DNA from: Xanthostigma xanthostigma | Lineage: Eukaryota > Arthropoda > Insecta > Raphidioptera > Raphidiidae | Direction of reading: 5' to 3' | Length of the DNA stretch: 64,000 nucleotides | NCBI GenBank assembly: GCA_963575645.1 | Contig: OY754464.1 | Span: 1,550,001-1,614,000, forward strand | Shown here: piece by piece, positions 11,965 to 22,994 of the stretch | Position numbering within the stretch: the first letter of the stretch is position 1 | Layout of the letters: every line of letters starts with the position of its first letter | Made by a program: the position numbers and the translations under genes | Notes under the pieces: model-generated | What the model saw: the letters and a program-made list of their open reading frames with translations, nothing else | Databases searched by the model: none | What the model was told of the DNA's origin: nothing

Positions 11965-14900
11965 ATGGTGGAAAAAGGCGGTTTTTGTGAAAAAATAGAG
12001 ATTTATTTATCAGAATTAGGAAAATGGTATAATATAAATTATCCATTATTAATTTATACAATCTGTCCAGGGTATTTTTTTTAATAAAAAAAAGTACCGT
12101 GTGTTTATCGTAATAATTACCAATTAAAAGTTATACATAACTTGAAGAAAAGAATCAGTAATAATTATATTATAAACAATTAATTATTTACTTAGTTACC
12201 CAGAACATACAAATTACAATTTTGTTTTAGGCGAGTATGGAGAGCGTTGTTGCTAGGTCAATTTCTCTCAGTTTTATTAAGCTCAATGGCACTGCTTTCT
12301 CATCACTTAAACACCGAACTGTTTTTAAATCTGCCCACCGGCCAGAGCTTTCTGCACTACATGCTTTTATGCATTGTGTACACAACATGGCTTGCTTGTC
12401 GCAACAATGAACGAGGTTTAATATCCGTTTTAAAAGCGCGCGGGTGGCGTTATTTGTTGTTAGGTCTCATTGACGTCCAAGCCAATACGCTGATTACTCT
12501 TTCGTACCAATTTACAAATTTGACGAGTATACAGGTATGCATTTCGTTGTGAATTCAATTATTTTTGAAGTGAATACTCATTAGCGACGTATCTGTTTCC
12601 GTGACGTTAAAGGGGAAATAATTCAACGACTGGGAAATATTCGGAACCCAAAGGAATGGTGAGACCTCTGGTAATAAATGCGCCGAACTGTCCTAAGGGG
12701 GGTTTTTGACAGGTAAACTATATGGAGGCATAAGGTAAACATTGATTTAGAAAAGCATGATGGAGGCTAACCAATGTTTACCTGTCAAAAACCCCCCTTA
12801 GGACAGTTCGACGCATTTCTCACCAGAGGTCTCACCATTCCTTACAAATTTTTCGATGCGAGCGTTTGTAGTGAGCACTAGGGGAAACTTCGAACTCCAA
12901 TTTTCCGTATGTCAGTGAGCAATGAAAAGTGAAAATAATTATAGTTTTATGAAGTTTTTTAATTACAAAGAAAACATAGGAAAACTAAGCGATCTGGAAA
13001 TGCTTGTTGTGTTCCGGGCTGTTGCGCTGATGGCGATTTAAGTAAAATAAAGACCATTGGCGCCCTAATTTGACGTTCCGCTGTCAGTGTAAACAAATTA
13101 ACATCAGTTTTCCTTATTACATTTTTTTTTGACACATCATGGCCAACTAAAGTTTTTGACTTATCACCTTAGAAACATGTCGAGATTTCCATAAAAAGTT
13201 AGTTCAATAATTCTCTATTACCCACTAGCGGCGCTAATAGGCTTCGTGCACACAGCCTAGAGTTAGGATTGCATTTAATTGTGTTGGTGTAATTCTTTAT
13301 TTTCTTTCAGCTCTTGGATTGCGTGGCAATACCTATAGTACTAGCACTTAGCTGTCTTATTCTTGGTGTGAGATATCGCATTGTCCATGTTGTCGGAATT
13401 TCGTTCAGTCTAATGGGCATCGGTTGCTTAGTTTGGTCAGATATAGATGGCGACAAACCGCTTGGTATGCAATTGTTAGTTTTATTTTTTAAGGGAAAAA
13501 AATCGCTAAATGTGGCAAAATCATTGTTGCAAGCCGTGGTGATAAGGTTAACGTTGTAGCTTTCTGCATGCAAAAGTCGCATTTATAAAAGAAAACCAAC
13601 GGTGTATAATCAGCTGACAGCTGTCACTTTTCTATTTATTAATTTGATATCAACATTTACACTTGATCTATACACATATCGTGCTTCTTTTTTGATTTTT
13701 CGAGAACGTGTCACTTCTAATAGTAAACAAACAAATATTTACAAAAATACGAATGCTTTACTATATGAGACGCTTCGCATAGGACAGTTCACTGCAATGC
13801 TGAGTAGATGGCGCATGATGGAAGTAAAATCCCAAGAACCTGACTATGCATAATATATCTGTTGTTATATGAACATTACTTCAAAATCAGATGTGCACGA
13901 AGCATAGAATATCGTATAAATAATTAAAATCAATGAAAAACATTGTGATGTACCTACTATTTTTAACCGACTTCAAAAAAAGAAGGAGGTTCTATGTTCG
14001 ACTGTTTATTTTTTTTAATTTTTTTTTTTAATGTATGTTCACCGATTTCTCCGTCAATTATGGACCGATTTTCAAAATTTTTTTTTATTCGAAAGAGTGC
14101 ACTTCCGAGGTGGTCCCATCGGAACCAAGTCAGGATCTGATGATGGAATCCGGAGAAATCGAGGGAAACTCTCAAATTTCAAAGGCACGCATAATTGGCC
14201 TATCCATTGCAATACTTTATCTAACACTAAAAAGAGAAAAATAAAATATTTTTAACAAAAAAATTGAACCGACTTCAAAATATGCACTAAAAAGTAAAAA
14301 ATAATAATGATTGTTATTTTTGGAGTCGGTGTCACATCGGAATTCGAAAGTAGCAATTTAAATCTTACGTCTCTAGTTCTCGGAATAGATTTCATTTTGG
14401 CTGACACCAACTCCAAAAATAACAATAATAATTATTTTTTACTTTTTAGTGCATATTTTGAAGTCGGTTCAATTTTTTTGTTAAAAATATTTTATGATTA
14501 TTATATTTGCAGGTAAACATCAACTTGTTGGCGATATGGTATGTTTAGGAGGTGCTATCCTCTATGGAGTTGTGACAGTACTACAAGAACTTTCAGTTAA
14601 AACAACTGATGTGATTGAATATTTGGGAATGTTAGGATTATACGGAAGCGTTATCAGTGGGGCGCAGTTGTAAGATATTTATTTGTTTTAAGGCTAGGCA
14701 AGGGCGTAGACACTTTTTTCTGGTGGGGGGGGGGGGGTAAAGCAAAAAAATAAATATTTTCCCAAGTTTTATTAATATCACACAAGAATACTCACGAAAT
14801 ATTAATTCTCAAACTAATTATGTAACAAAATACGCTGTTGCCAATGTGTCTAAATTTTGATTTTTAGTTAGATATTGGTAATATTTCAATTTTATTTTTT

Positions 14901-17008
14901 ATTATGGTCCTGGGGGGGTAATTACTCCCTTTACCCCCTCCCTCCATATCTACGCCTTTGAGGCTAGGTTCAGATGACAAAAATCTGACGCACAACCGAA
15001 ACAGCAAAGCGACTATCAAGTTGCGTTTCTCTTCTAAATACCTCCAAAATTTAATCGCGCATCAGTACGCGCTACATTTGAACCTAGCCTTAAATAGTGG
15101 TCGGTAATAACCAGTGGCTTCTATATAATGATATAAATATGTTTTTAGAATGATTCTTGAAAAACAAACACTGCTCACTGTCAGATGGGAAAATTCGAAT
15201 ATTATGACTATTGTAGTCGTTTTTGCAATTATACAATTTGTGTTCCACTCCTTGACACCTTCCATGTTAAAACAAACGAGTGCGACATGTTTACATATAT
15301 CGTTACTCACGGCTGATTTTTATACGCTTATGGCTGGTCTAGTATTACTTCAATATCCCGTAAGTATTTTACCTGTTTCACATTTATTATTTAACACTAG
15401 CTTTACGAACGGAAAACGTTCCTATTTTGAAAATGAATATACATCGAAGATGTTTCGTTGTATTGTGATTTGACATATGACGTGTTGACATCTGGTGGCA
15501 GAAAATGGAAGTAACACAAAATGTGTTTGCACGCCTCTGTGTTCAATCTGAATATTAATAACGAATTCTGTTGTTGAGAGGAAAGAGTAGGAGAATCGTT
15601 TCTACTTTCTCTGTCATAGCGTCATGCGCACTCTATACGCATGCGCAGTGCGAACTGTGTAACAAATTCCACATAACCGTTTCCTCATTCTGAAATAATA
15701 AAATCGACAACAAATGCTAGAACTCAAGAAGTTTCACTTCTAGCGCGCGAGAGTTTTATGCATTACTTTTATTTTTCAGTTTCATTTACTGTATTTCTTG
15801 TCTTTTACACTGCATATGGTGGGTTTGTATATTTATTCAATAAAACCGACGGTGATATCTGCTCAAAGACACAACAATGTAAGAGAAGAACCACAAATAG
15901 AACACACAAGGTATATGGTTACTAGTTATAATGCTAGGGATTTGTAAAATGTCAAGTTAGGAATCAGAGGAACCGTCAAATTCCTAACCTAAAAGCACCT
16001 AACCTGGGCTGCTCCATATTGCCTCTGAGTCCTAGCTTCTTGTATTTGAAAATTTATATTTGTGGGGAGTAAAAAGGGCAGATGCAGTTGAGAACTTGGT
16101 ACACTGGTTAGACAGCAGCAAGCCAATCATCAGAACACAAATTACGCACTAATTTGAATTTAATGGTAGAAACCAATATCGAATATTGAAACAATTAAAC
16201 AAAATTTTCTGGAATATCACAACTTGTAGAACTTCGAATGATTGCTGTTAGTTTTTGCACTTATACTTAACTGAAGGATATAAAATTAAAAATTTGTCAA
16301 TCTCTCACAATCTGCCGCCCTGGGTAGTAGCCCATGCGTAAATCCGCCACTGCTGATAGATATTATTTATTTTTAAAATCATTACAAAGTAAAAACTACA
16401 GTTCGTATTGTACTTTTATATTAAGTCACAAGTCACGCGCCACGGATCTAAAAGGTTCGGAAGTTAGTTACAAACAGCGTCGCAAAGGCATATTTTAGAG
16501 CCGTTGAGACTCCCATCACCTCGCAGCTACCTGCACGGAACGTGCGCTCGTCGGTGATTGGCCGTGATCGCTCGTTGCCATTGTCACTTGTCGCTTTCCT
16601 GCTTTAAAGTATAGTCGAGTACGCTATTGTCAAGTTGTTATTTTAGTTTTGTTGAGTTGCGAGTTTGTAGTTTTTCAACAGACTGTACAAGCGCAATCCC
16701 GCATTCGCATCTAACTTCCGAGCCTTTTAGATTCGTGGCGCGTATTATAAACTCCTTTCAAACGTAATATCCCAATAATTTATGTTTCTAGGATGATAAC
16801 AAACACAAGAGAATACGTAACTCCTGTGACTCCAGAAGGGAATTTTGAATTAGTAGCAGCACTCGATGCAGCAATGACACCTGACAACGGAGTGCCTCCA
16901 GGTGGTCTACCACTTAGTATGAGCACAGATACGGCATTCTCATCATTTTATGGTAGTCAAGTATTTCCGCCCAATTCTAAAACTAGTGGAAATAGTGGTG
17001 CTGCCTAA
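11965..17008 (+). CDS. SLC35F1/F2-type membrane transporter, seven exons
   Basis: Exons: 11965-12026, 12231-12534, 13311-13464, 14513-14669, 15149-15359, 15780-15910, 16792-17008. All junctions are GT-AG and keep frame, giving about 411 aa. The protein is hydrophobic, with about ten membrane segments, in the order expected for the SLC35F (DUF914/EamA-like) family. Exon 2 carries LIDVQANTLITLSYQFTNL and continues into SIQLLDCVAIP, the family's conserved DxxANxL and T-S-x-Q-LLDC region. Exon 4 has GAILYGVVTVLQE; exon 6 ends the membrane part (YIYSIKPT). The C-terminal tail is a soluble Pro/Ser/Gly-rich stretch ending GNSGAA. Some relatives transport nucleosides or related solutes; the substrate here is unknown. 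The introns are full of mobile elements. Convergent with the exonuclease gene downstream. Confidence 0.9.
12651..12843. mobile_element. MITE, near-perfect inverted repeat
   Basis: Arms start aaggaatggtgagacctctg and end cagaggtctcaccattcctt, about 68 bp each, separated by about 57 bp. Intron 2 of the SLC35F gene. Confidence 0.88.
12985..13035 (+). pseudogene. THAP-like zinc-knuckle scrap
   Basis: Reads GNACCVPGCCADGDLSK in one frame, like the first Cys pair of a THAP domain (CCVPGC). Nothing downstream supplies the rest of the domain. Probably a fragment of a THAP gene or a P-element-like transposase start, lying in SLC35F intron 2. Confidence 0.35.
13490..13840 (+). repeat. Repeat family B, copy 2
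   Basis: Matches 7640-7960 in order (gcaagccgtggtgataaggt, gacagctgtcac, atttgatatcaacattta, atatgagacgct). Starts about 25 bp after the exon 3 donor of the SLC35F gene. Confidence 0.7.
13964..14494 (+). mobile_element. Repeat family D, copy 1, with terminal palindrome
   Basis: Starts aaccgacttcaaaaaaagaa, followed by a body shared with 35921-36394 (gtgcacttccgaggtggtcc, gatggaatccggagaaatcg). It ends in a palindrome at 14243-14494 (left aaaatatttttaac; right gttaaaaatatttt) whose arms repeat gaaccgacttcaaa. The head motif is common in Lepidoptera in my recollection. Class uncertain. Lies just before exon 4. Confidence 0.75.
14688..15093. mobile_element. TTAA-flanked MITE interrupted by a hAT insertion
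   Basis: Ends TTAA-GGCTAGGTTCA and TGAACCTAGCC-TTAA are inverted. Without the inserted element the MITE would be about 136 bp. The left end is interrupted after TTAAGGCTAGG by the element at 14699-14960. Intron 4 of the SLC35F gene. Confidence 0.8.
14699..14960. mobile_element. Non-autonomous hAT-type element with 8-bp target duplication
   Basis: Starts caagggcgtagac and ends tctacgcctttg (inverted). Flanked on both sides by the 8-bp duplication aggctagg, which is part of the host MITE's terminal repeat. Eight-base duplications and CA..TG ends fit the hAT superfamily. Contains a run of G (around 14727-14738). Confidence 0.85.
16435..16743. mobile_element. MITE immediately before SLC35F exon 7
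   Basis: Terminal inverted repeats acgcgccacggatctaaaag and cttttagattcgtggcgcgt, about 38 bp, with a GC-richer interior. Ends about 50 bp before the exon 7 acceptor. Confidence 0.85.
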
Positions 17009-17213
17009 ACGTGAAAAAAAAAACAATATTTAACAAACGGAAGAATAGAGTATTGAATTTTAGCGCACATGGTTGGTAGTATTGAAAAACTTTGATTTGC
17101 TAATGAAAATTTTAAATAATGTTCTGAATAGATATTTTCGTTTAGTTTAACATTTTCTTGGATATTATACAATTATACAAATATTATACCCACTTGTTAC
17201 ATTTTTGATGATA

Positions 17214-17219
17214 AATAAA
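17214..17219 (+). promoter_or_regulatory. Possible polyadenylation signal of the SLC35F gene
   Basis: AATAAA about 205 bp after the SLC35F stop codon, the first good match downstream in AT-rich sequence. Chance occurrence is possible. Confidence 0.4.
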
Positions 17220-17467
17220 AGAAAGTCGAATTTATTTGTATTTTTAAACCTATACTTAATGACGGGGAGTGAGATCAGCTCGGGTAGCTGACTCGAATAT
17301 GGAACAGAGCTGGGTTTAAATATATACCGTTTTTTATTTTTAACATTTTTTACGTGATGCCAACTTGAGCCGGCCTGGTGAGAGTTTATCATAAATAAAT
17401 TAACTGTATAATACATATCTAGGCTAAAAAAAAAATTAGAACAGCCCCATGAGTACTGATTTTAACA

Positions 17468-17695
17468 ATGAAGGAAGGTTTGGTTGAGGATCAAGAAATA
17501 AGCTTTACCAATGTTACGCTAGTGGCCAAAGTTTCGAAAAATTTATTTTCATCTTCAGGATTTCAATTTACCACAATTTGACTAGCTTGAGGCCCTGAAG
17601 ATGAAAATAATTTTTTCGAAACGTTGGCCACTAGAGTAACATTGATAAAGCTTATTTCTTGATCCTCAACCAAACCTTCCTTCATCAAGATATTC
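17468..17695. mobile_element. Palindromic MITE between convergent genes
   Basis: Arms atgaaggaaggtttggttga / tcaaccaaaccttccttcat run about 100 bp with a short loop. A related fragment (gccctgaag..., gaaacgttgg) lies at about 31425-31520 in the SLC26 gene. Confidence 0.88.
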
Positions 17696-17780
17696 TATTG
17701 GGTCAACACTACTATAAACTGAAGACACTGATTTAATAAAATATATATGGTTACAGTTAAACTTACAAGGTTGCTTGTGA

Positions 17781-19905
17781 CTAGACTTGCGCAGAAACAG
17801 GATTGAAAGGAACCAAACTTTTAGTAATTTTGAGAATAACACCGTCTTTGATCATTCGACCTGCTAATAAAGCTGTATTTCTTGCGTCGTGTAAGCCACA
17901 ATGTTCATCTCCATCGAACGACAGTCCGACTTCAGAAAGTGCACCCCTTAAGCCTTTTGGCTTCCTTCTATAAAATTCCTTAAAAAGTATAGACGCTTTA
18001 AAAACCTGAGAATGCTACGTTAATTACTAGGGGAGTATGGGTAAAGACAGAGCACACACCAAAAAATAATTTGAATAGTTTAAATCTAAAATATATGATT
18101 AAATACGTAGGTTTTGTTTAGAGATAGGTAATAGATATTATATCTTAGTTGTTATGAGTCTATAATCTATCTTGAGATATGTAAATAATATGGTCGCAAT
18201 GAGTGGACTTTAAATTACGGTTTCCGTGAGAGCTCTTTGAAGGCCCCACCATCTAAAAAAATGGTACTAGTTCAACTTACTCTATAAATTGCTCTCAGGT
18301 CAATCCACTGACAAAACACGTCTGCTTTGTATATTTGTTTACGCTTACATTCGTTGTTTAAACATATCCCCAAGTCCCAATCAGACCATGTAACAAAAGC
18401 ACATGTGTTAAGTCCAGATTTTGGTTGTGTGGGAAATGACAGAGAATATTTTTTTGTTTGTTTAGTTAGCCATTTTGAAAATAGCATTAAACAAGTGCCT
18501 AGAGGAACGCCATTATCGACTTGATCCTGAGTAATTCCTTTAAAAATAAAGTCCTGATTATAATCATATAGCCATATACAGGCGCTTTAACGTCTTTGAA
18601 AAAAGAAGCACATTTATCCAAGTCTGTATGGACTTTCACGGTCGCTGTTGTTCCAAATCTTTTTGGATTCTGGGTTTGTAGGCGGTGGTTCCTTGGTATT
18701 TCTACCTGAAGTTTCATATTCAACTGTGGTAGGCATTACGAAAGGCAATGTGGCAGCGGGCGAAGTGTTCTTCTAGTAAGTGTGTCGACGACAGGTATTC
18801 GCTCGTTTTTTTATGCTAAGCGTGTTAGTGTTCTTTCGTCAGGCGTAGTTTGCTCTTCTGTTACTACGAACACTAACACGCTGAGCATAAAAGAAGGGAG
18901 AACAACAGTCGTCGACACACTTATCCGTGAGCCGTCTAAAAAGACACATCGCCCGCTGCCATATCCCTCTTGGTAATGTCTACCGCAATTGTAGACGAAA
19001 CGTCAGGTAGAAATACTAATGGACAATGGCTTACAAGCTCGTTGATCAAGAAGATTTAGATGCATATTTATTTCAAACCACTTACAATAAGCAAGAGAAT
19101 TAAAGAAACAACATCAGCTGGGTCAATTAGTTAAAGCTCCTCTGATTAGGTATAATAAGTTAAAAAAAGGAAAACTACTAGATACACGCCACTAAAAATG
19201 AAATTAAATAATAGGTGTTTTCAGCTTTGCTTGTGTTAAGTCTAGGAGTAATATAAGATTTAAAGAAAGCTTAACCTGTTAGCTTTTTACAAAAATCGCT
19301 GAGTGTCGAATTTTCTAATGGCATGACATATTGCTGAAATTCGGCTTCTATTTTTCCAGTTTTCACTCGATATAATACGGCAGGAAATTCAATAATTTCT
19401 GGTTGATACCAAGTTGATTTATCTTGCCAACATGTCGATTCAAAATCTAATACAATAATAAAATCGAATGGTTGAACTGCGTCTTTATCTAATCTTTGGT
19501 CAATTTTTATTTGAATTGTTTCTATCAAATTTAAAGTCCTGAAAATTCGATTAAAAAATGCGTCATGCGGAGTGTATAAAAAAAAAGGTATCCACTACTT
19601 TATGGGGCGATTGAAATAGTCTTCATATTTCGTGAATGGCTACCTCTACGAAATAAACTTCTGAAACCTTATACCTATGACTAGTAAACAAATCTTGTCT
19701 AAATGTTGATAAGCCTGATTCGCTAGTCGCTATAGTGGCGCTGCAGAAAAACCAAAATCTTAGGTGCTTCATAATTTTAGAATGAATTATAATTTTCATA
19801 TTTAACCAGTACAAGTAGTGGACAATTTTTTGGTCAGAGCCTGTATAATTTTTCAATATATTACGATACTTACTTCGAAAGTGCTAAAATTGATTGTTCA
19901 CTCAT
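17781..19905 (-). CDS. ERI1/Snipper-type DEDDh 3'-5' exoribonuclease, four exons
   Basis: Exons: 19905-19874 (starts MSEQSILALS), 19538-19276, 18537-18281, 17978-17781. GT-AG junctions keep frame; 249 aa. DEDDh motifs: Exo I VLDFESTCW (about residues 37-45), WSDWDLG for Exo II, HCGLHDARNTA for Exo III with catalytic His and Asp. Also present are the family's YQPEIIEFPAVL and, across a splice junction, LTGITQDQV. No SAP domain, so it resembles the short forms (Drosophila Snipper, ERI3) rather than human ERI1. Family members trim histone mRNA, rRNA or siRNA 3' ends. The last acceptor was chosen at 17979 because RAIYR-EFYRRKPKG keeps phase and follows family homology; an alternative acceptor at 18006 breaks the frame. 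Repeat family E occupies the second intron. Confidence 0.9.
18618..19060. mobile_element. Repeat family E (palindromic), copy 1
   Basis: Outer arms carry ggtatttctacctga on the left and gtctaccgcaattgtagacg plus caggtagaaatac on the right. Copies occur at 32102-32444, 35175-35337 and 62006-62127. The inner part is a second palindrome around gtgtgtcgacgac / gtcgtcgacacac. Intron 2 of the exonuclease gene. Confidence 0.75.
19720..19800 (+). repeat. Repeat family F fragment
   Basis: gcgctgcagaaaaaccaaaa followed by cttcataattttagaat matches family F at 28635-28870 and, inverted, 43375-43640. Lies in intron 1 of the exonuclease gene. Confidence 0.6.
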
Positions 19906-20509
19906 CGTTAAGCATATATTATAAGTAATCGACAATTTGAATTCATATAAAAATTAATATTAAACTTATGTCATTTAATCCAAAGATTCAAACTATTTTA
20001 CTTTTCATTATATTTTTTGTTTTTTTTTTTATAAGTATTTGATTTTATAAAGACATTACAATTTTTTAGAGGAAACCAGAAGTTCGGTTCATAAAATAAT
20101 AAACCCATTCAAAACCGAATATTAGTATTTTTAGATTATTTTTAAACAAATTATTTAATTTTCCAATGATTTTATTTTTGAATTTTTGGCATAACCTCAC
20201 TATTCTGCTTACGCTGACACTTGACAGTAAATCAGAGCATGTTAGCATGGAGTTTTACACCATGGATAATGTACATATCATAGAGAAGGTTCTCTGATAT
20301 ACAGCTCTTTTTTGAAAATCCCATGAATGGAAGACCGTCACTCGACGCTAGATGGCATAAGTAGTACCATATTCTGTAGAGAGGGTACGCATGAGTGTGG
20401 CCAAGGTAGATGTGTGGCTACCACAGTGGTGGCTACTGTTCTCGTTCTGTGAGTGTGGCCAACACACAGTCGATCACTGATTGGTTGCCGCCATTCAAAA
20501 TGTTTCGCA

Positions 20510-20905
20510 TTTACTTTTATTCTATACTGAGCACACTCACAGGAATAAAATCGCAATCGAACCATTAGGGAGCAAACATATACTTCTGTCTTTTTTTACG
20601 CCGTAAGCACTGGCGTATCCAGGAGGGCAAAACAAGCACGGGGGATCCGGCTTTAGAATTTCTAATTTGCTCCCTCCTGGGCCAAAAGCCGGGTACGCCC
20701 GTGTTAACATCATAGAAAAGGACAAAGTTTTTGAAACAGATACCTATACTTTATTCAGATTGAGTGCAAGTATATCAACCAATCCTATCATCGGAGAAAT
20801 CAGGCAATTACATCGAAGAAAGAGACGCAGATATATTTTCGATATGCTTTGTTGCGTTCACTCATCGCAAATTGAGATGATAGGCAATGATTCATATAGT
20901 TAATT
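20510..20905 (+). mobile_element. Repeat family C, copy 1
   Basis: Starts with attctatactgagcac and runs through cactggcgtatccaggaggg, cctgggccaaaagc and gaagaaagagacgcagatat to aatgattcatatagtta. Other copies: 42980-43345 (minus), 48932-49305 (minus), 49800-50175 (plus). It contains an internal inverted pair around tacgcc...ggcgta. Non-autonomous; class unknown. The stretch 19906-20510 has no gene I can support. Confidence 0.75.
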
Positions 20906-21023
20906 AATAGATATATGGTGTTCACCATGGACATAACTGTATCCACAAATTTTATTTTAAAGTTTTACGGTTTTTATTCCCTTATTAATAAGATTACAAA
21001 TATGTAAACAATAAATAATAACA

Positions 21024-22385
21024 TTATAATATACTTATGGCTGAAATTTTGTCATATTTTACATTGACTTGCATTTCACTAATAGATTTTTTTGTTCTCC
21101 TTTTACGTTTGCTAAAAAGTAACTCTAATCTTGATCGAATCGAAGTGAATGAAAACTGTTTTTTCGAAGTTGTCTTCGTGTCTGAAATATTGTCGTTAAT
21201 AATCTCAATATTTTTATTTTCTTTTTGGGAGTACGGATTTATCCAACCTATCGGAACATTTTTCACAGTATGGCCAATCACTTCATTGGCACCATAAGTG
21301 AGAGTGTTTTTATTAGTCCATCCATATTCTGAAGCACTTGTTAATTTGGTGCTGTTTATGGTTGCATCCGAATCGTAGTGAATATTGTTAAATATTGGAT
21401 TATTGTACGAATATTTCGAACTATTTAAATCGTCATCACTTGCGTTAAAAACTAACGGTTTCATTAAACATTTTTCATGCGATTCCATCGCCAATCCCTT
21501 AAAATATTTATTTATTTCAGATCCATAAATTTCAGAACTTGTTTCGTTTTGAGATAATTTATTGTTTTTTATTTTTATGTAAAAACTTTGGCCGTCTACT
21601 TTATCTGATATTTGATTATTTTCGTTTGATTCTGATTCACTATATTGGCTTTTTATTTGTGTTTTCGAGAAGTTATCTTCTTGTTCAATGGAACGTTCAT
21701 AGTCATTTATTACTGGAGTTTCTGAGTTTTGATTTTGTTCTAAATGAATATTTTCGATGTCAACCTTTTTTTCGTCTGGTACGTTAATTTCTAAAGCAAT
21801 ATTACAATTTTTTGTCTCCAACTTTTCTTGTGACTCAGTTTCATGATTGTTTTCAACTTCCTTAAATTTTACATCTGCATATTCTGCAAAAGCGCAACAT
21901 TTTTCCGGTTGAATTATGCATTTTTCTGTTAAATAGAAGTTGCACTTGCAGTCTGTGTTTGTTAATAGCTTAGTTGTGCTCGTTTGAACTGACAGTTTTT
22001 CTATAAATGTTTCAACATTTTTCTGATCTCTATTTTCTATACACTGCAAGACGTGGTTGTCAGTTTGTGTTGCAACATTTCGATTATTTTTTGTCATTCT
22101 GTTGTACATATCAAGTTTTTTGGACAAGTTATCTGTGAAATGATTTAAATTTTTCGAGTTATTTAACACTACGCATTTTTGGCACGTAGGTTCGTTGGAT
22201 AAATACGTATTAAATGTTAATTTTTCTATAGATTTTTCAAACGGTGAGTTGTTTCTAAGTTCAATAGTGAGAATTTTCAAATCAGACCAGTAATAAACGA
22301 GAAATATTATCAGGGCATAATATTGTCTGTCTCTCTGTAAAAAATAAACAGCATAAATAATCTGCAATGAAAATAAGAGGTCCAA
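21024..22385 (-). CDS. Unrecognised Asn/Lys/Ser-rich protein (3' exon of a gene)
   Basis: An uninterrupted frame of about 450 codons in AT-rich DNA, much longer than chance, ends in a stop at 21024. I do not recognise a domain. Composition is rich in N, S, K and E, with NVATQTDN near the middle, a Cys-rich stretch (CKCNFYLTEKC, CCAF), and a basic patch near the C-terminus (FSKRKRRTKKS) that could be a nuclear localisation signal. The 5' end is not settled. Good acceptors lie at 22336-22335 (ttttttacag) and 22363-22362 (ttcattgcag), so the exon may begin there, and the hydrophobic start of the open frame (before about 22270) may be partly non-coding. A strong donor (gtgagt at 22473) lies about 110-140 bp upstream, but the exon that would feed it is unclear. 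Confidence 0.55.
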   Translation of the reverse strand: MDLLFSLQIIYAVYFLQRDRQYYALIIFLVYYWSDLKILTIELRNNSPFEKSIEKLTFNTYLSNEPTCQKCVVLNNSKNLNHFTDNLSKKLDMYNRMTKNNRNVATQTDNHVLQCIENRDQKNVETFIEKLSVQTSTTKLLTNTDCKCNFYLTEKCIIQPEKCCAFAEYADVKFKEVENNHETESQEKLETKNCNIALEINVPDEKKVDIENIHLEQNQNSETPVINDYERSIEQEDNFSKTQIKSQYSESESNENNQISDKVDGQSFYIKIKNNKLSQNETSSEIYGSEINKYFKGLAMESHEKCLMKPLVFNASDDDLNSSKYSYNNPIFNNIHYDSDATINSTKLTSASEYGWTNKNTLTYGANEVIGHTVKNVPIGWINPYSQKENKNIEIINDNISDTKTTSKKQFSFTSIRSRLELLFSKRKRRTKKSISEMQVNVKYDKISAISIL

Positions 22386-22596
22386 ATAATTTTGTCTTCT
22401 TTCTTTTTTCGAGAACAGAGAGAATGTAGATTGCGTCTGTAATGTCTCGTTGTAATCTTTTTGAGTTACTCACAACGCGTTTTTAACAAGTGACACAACA
22501 CGATGGAGATGAGCACATGAGAAACATAGTATAGATGGCAGCAGGTATATAGCTACCAAGTGATGATTGGTTTTTATAGGAAAACGCGCTTTTTCC

Positions 22597-22690
22597 GTTC
22601 TGCAACCACTTCTTTTTCAATTCCAAATCCTTTGGAAATAATAAACCTTTATAATTAGAACATTGATAAACACAACACAACGGTATTGTC
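22597..22690 (-). pseudogene. N-terminal half of a THAP domain
   Basis: Reads LCCVYQCSNYKG, LLFPKDLELKKKWLQ: the C-x4-C pair, the FP motif and the basic helix of a THAP zinc finger. No initiating ATG in frame and no C-x2-H second half follows. It could be a real exon of a split THAP gene or a fragment. Lies just upstream of the unrecognised long ORF on the same strand. Confidence 0.45.
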
Positions 22691-22904
22691 AATGCTTTAT
22701 TATTTTAAATAAACTTATTTTGTGCACAGTACTATAGGATTGGTCCACAAATCGAGGTGGTTATATAGCTGGTGCCTCTAGCGGTCAAGTTTGACAGTGC
22801 TCATCCTCATTGTTGTGGATGGTTGGTCGGTTTTTTCGCTCAATGAGTGTTTTCGTTCTTTGAGCCATAACACGAAATGATGAAGATTTCAATAGTAATT
22901 AACC

Positions 22905-22994
22905 TCAGTGTAATATCCAGGTCTGTAAGGCCGCGATATCATGGATTGTGTGAAATATTGCGTTAGCAAATATGCGGTGAATTTGTTTAAATTT
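22905..22994 (-). CDS. Possible last exon of the SLC26 permease (STAS tail)
   Basis: After an acceptor-like aacag, one frame reads KFKQIHRIFANAIFHTIHDI and ends at a stop (22907-22905). The FHTIHD part resembles the end of STAS domains in SLC26 proteins (F-x-T-I-H-D-A). The SLC26 gene to the right still lacks about 30 residues of STAS after its last sure exon. Problems: the phase fits only with a neighbouring acceptor, and the intron would be about 6 kb and would contain two other same-strand exons. Weak. Confidence 0.25.
   Translation of the reverse strand, partial: KFKQIHRIFANAIFHTIHDIAALQTWILH

Noticed and set aside
18006-18006. Alternative acceptor (ctcag) for the last exonuclease exon
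   Set aside because: It would put the conserved HCGLHDARNTA region out of frame with the previous exon; the acceptor at 17979 keeps phase and fits the family alignment.
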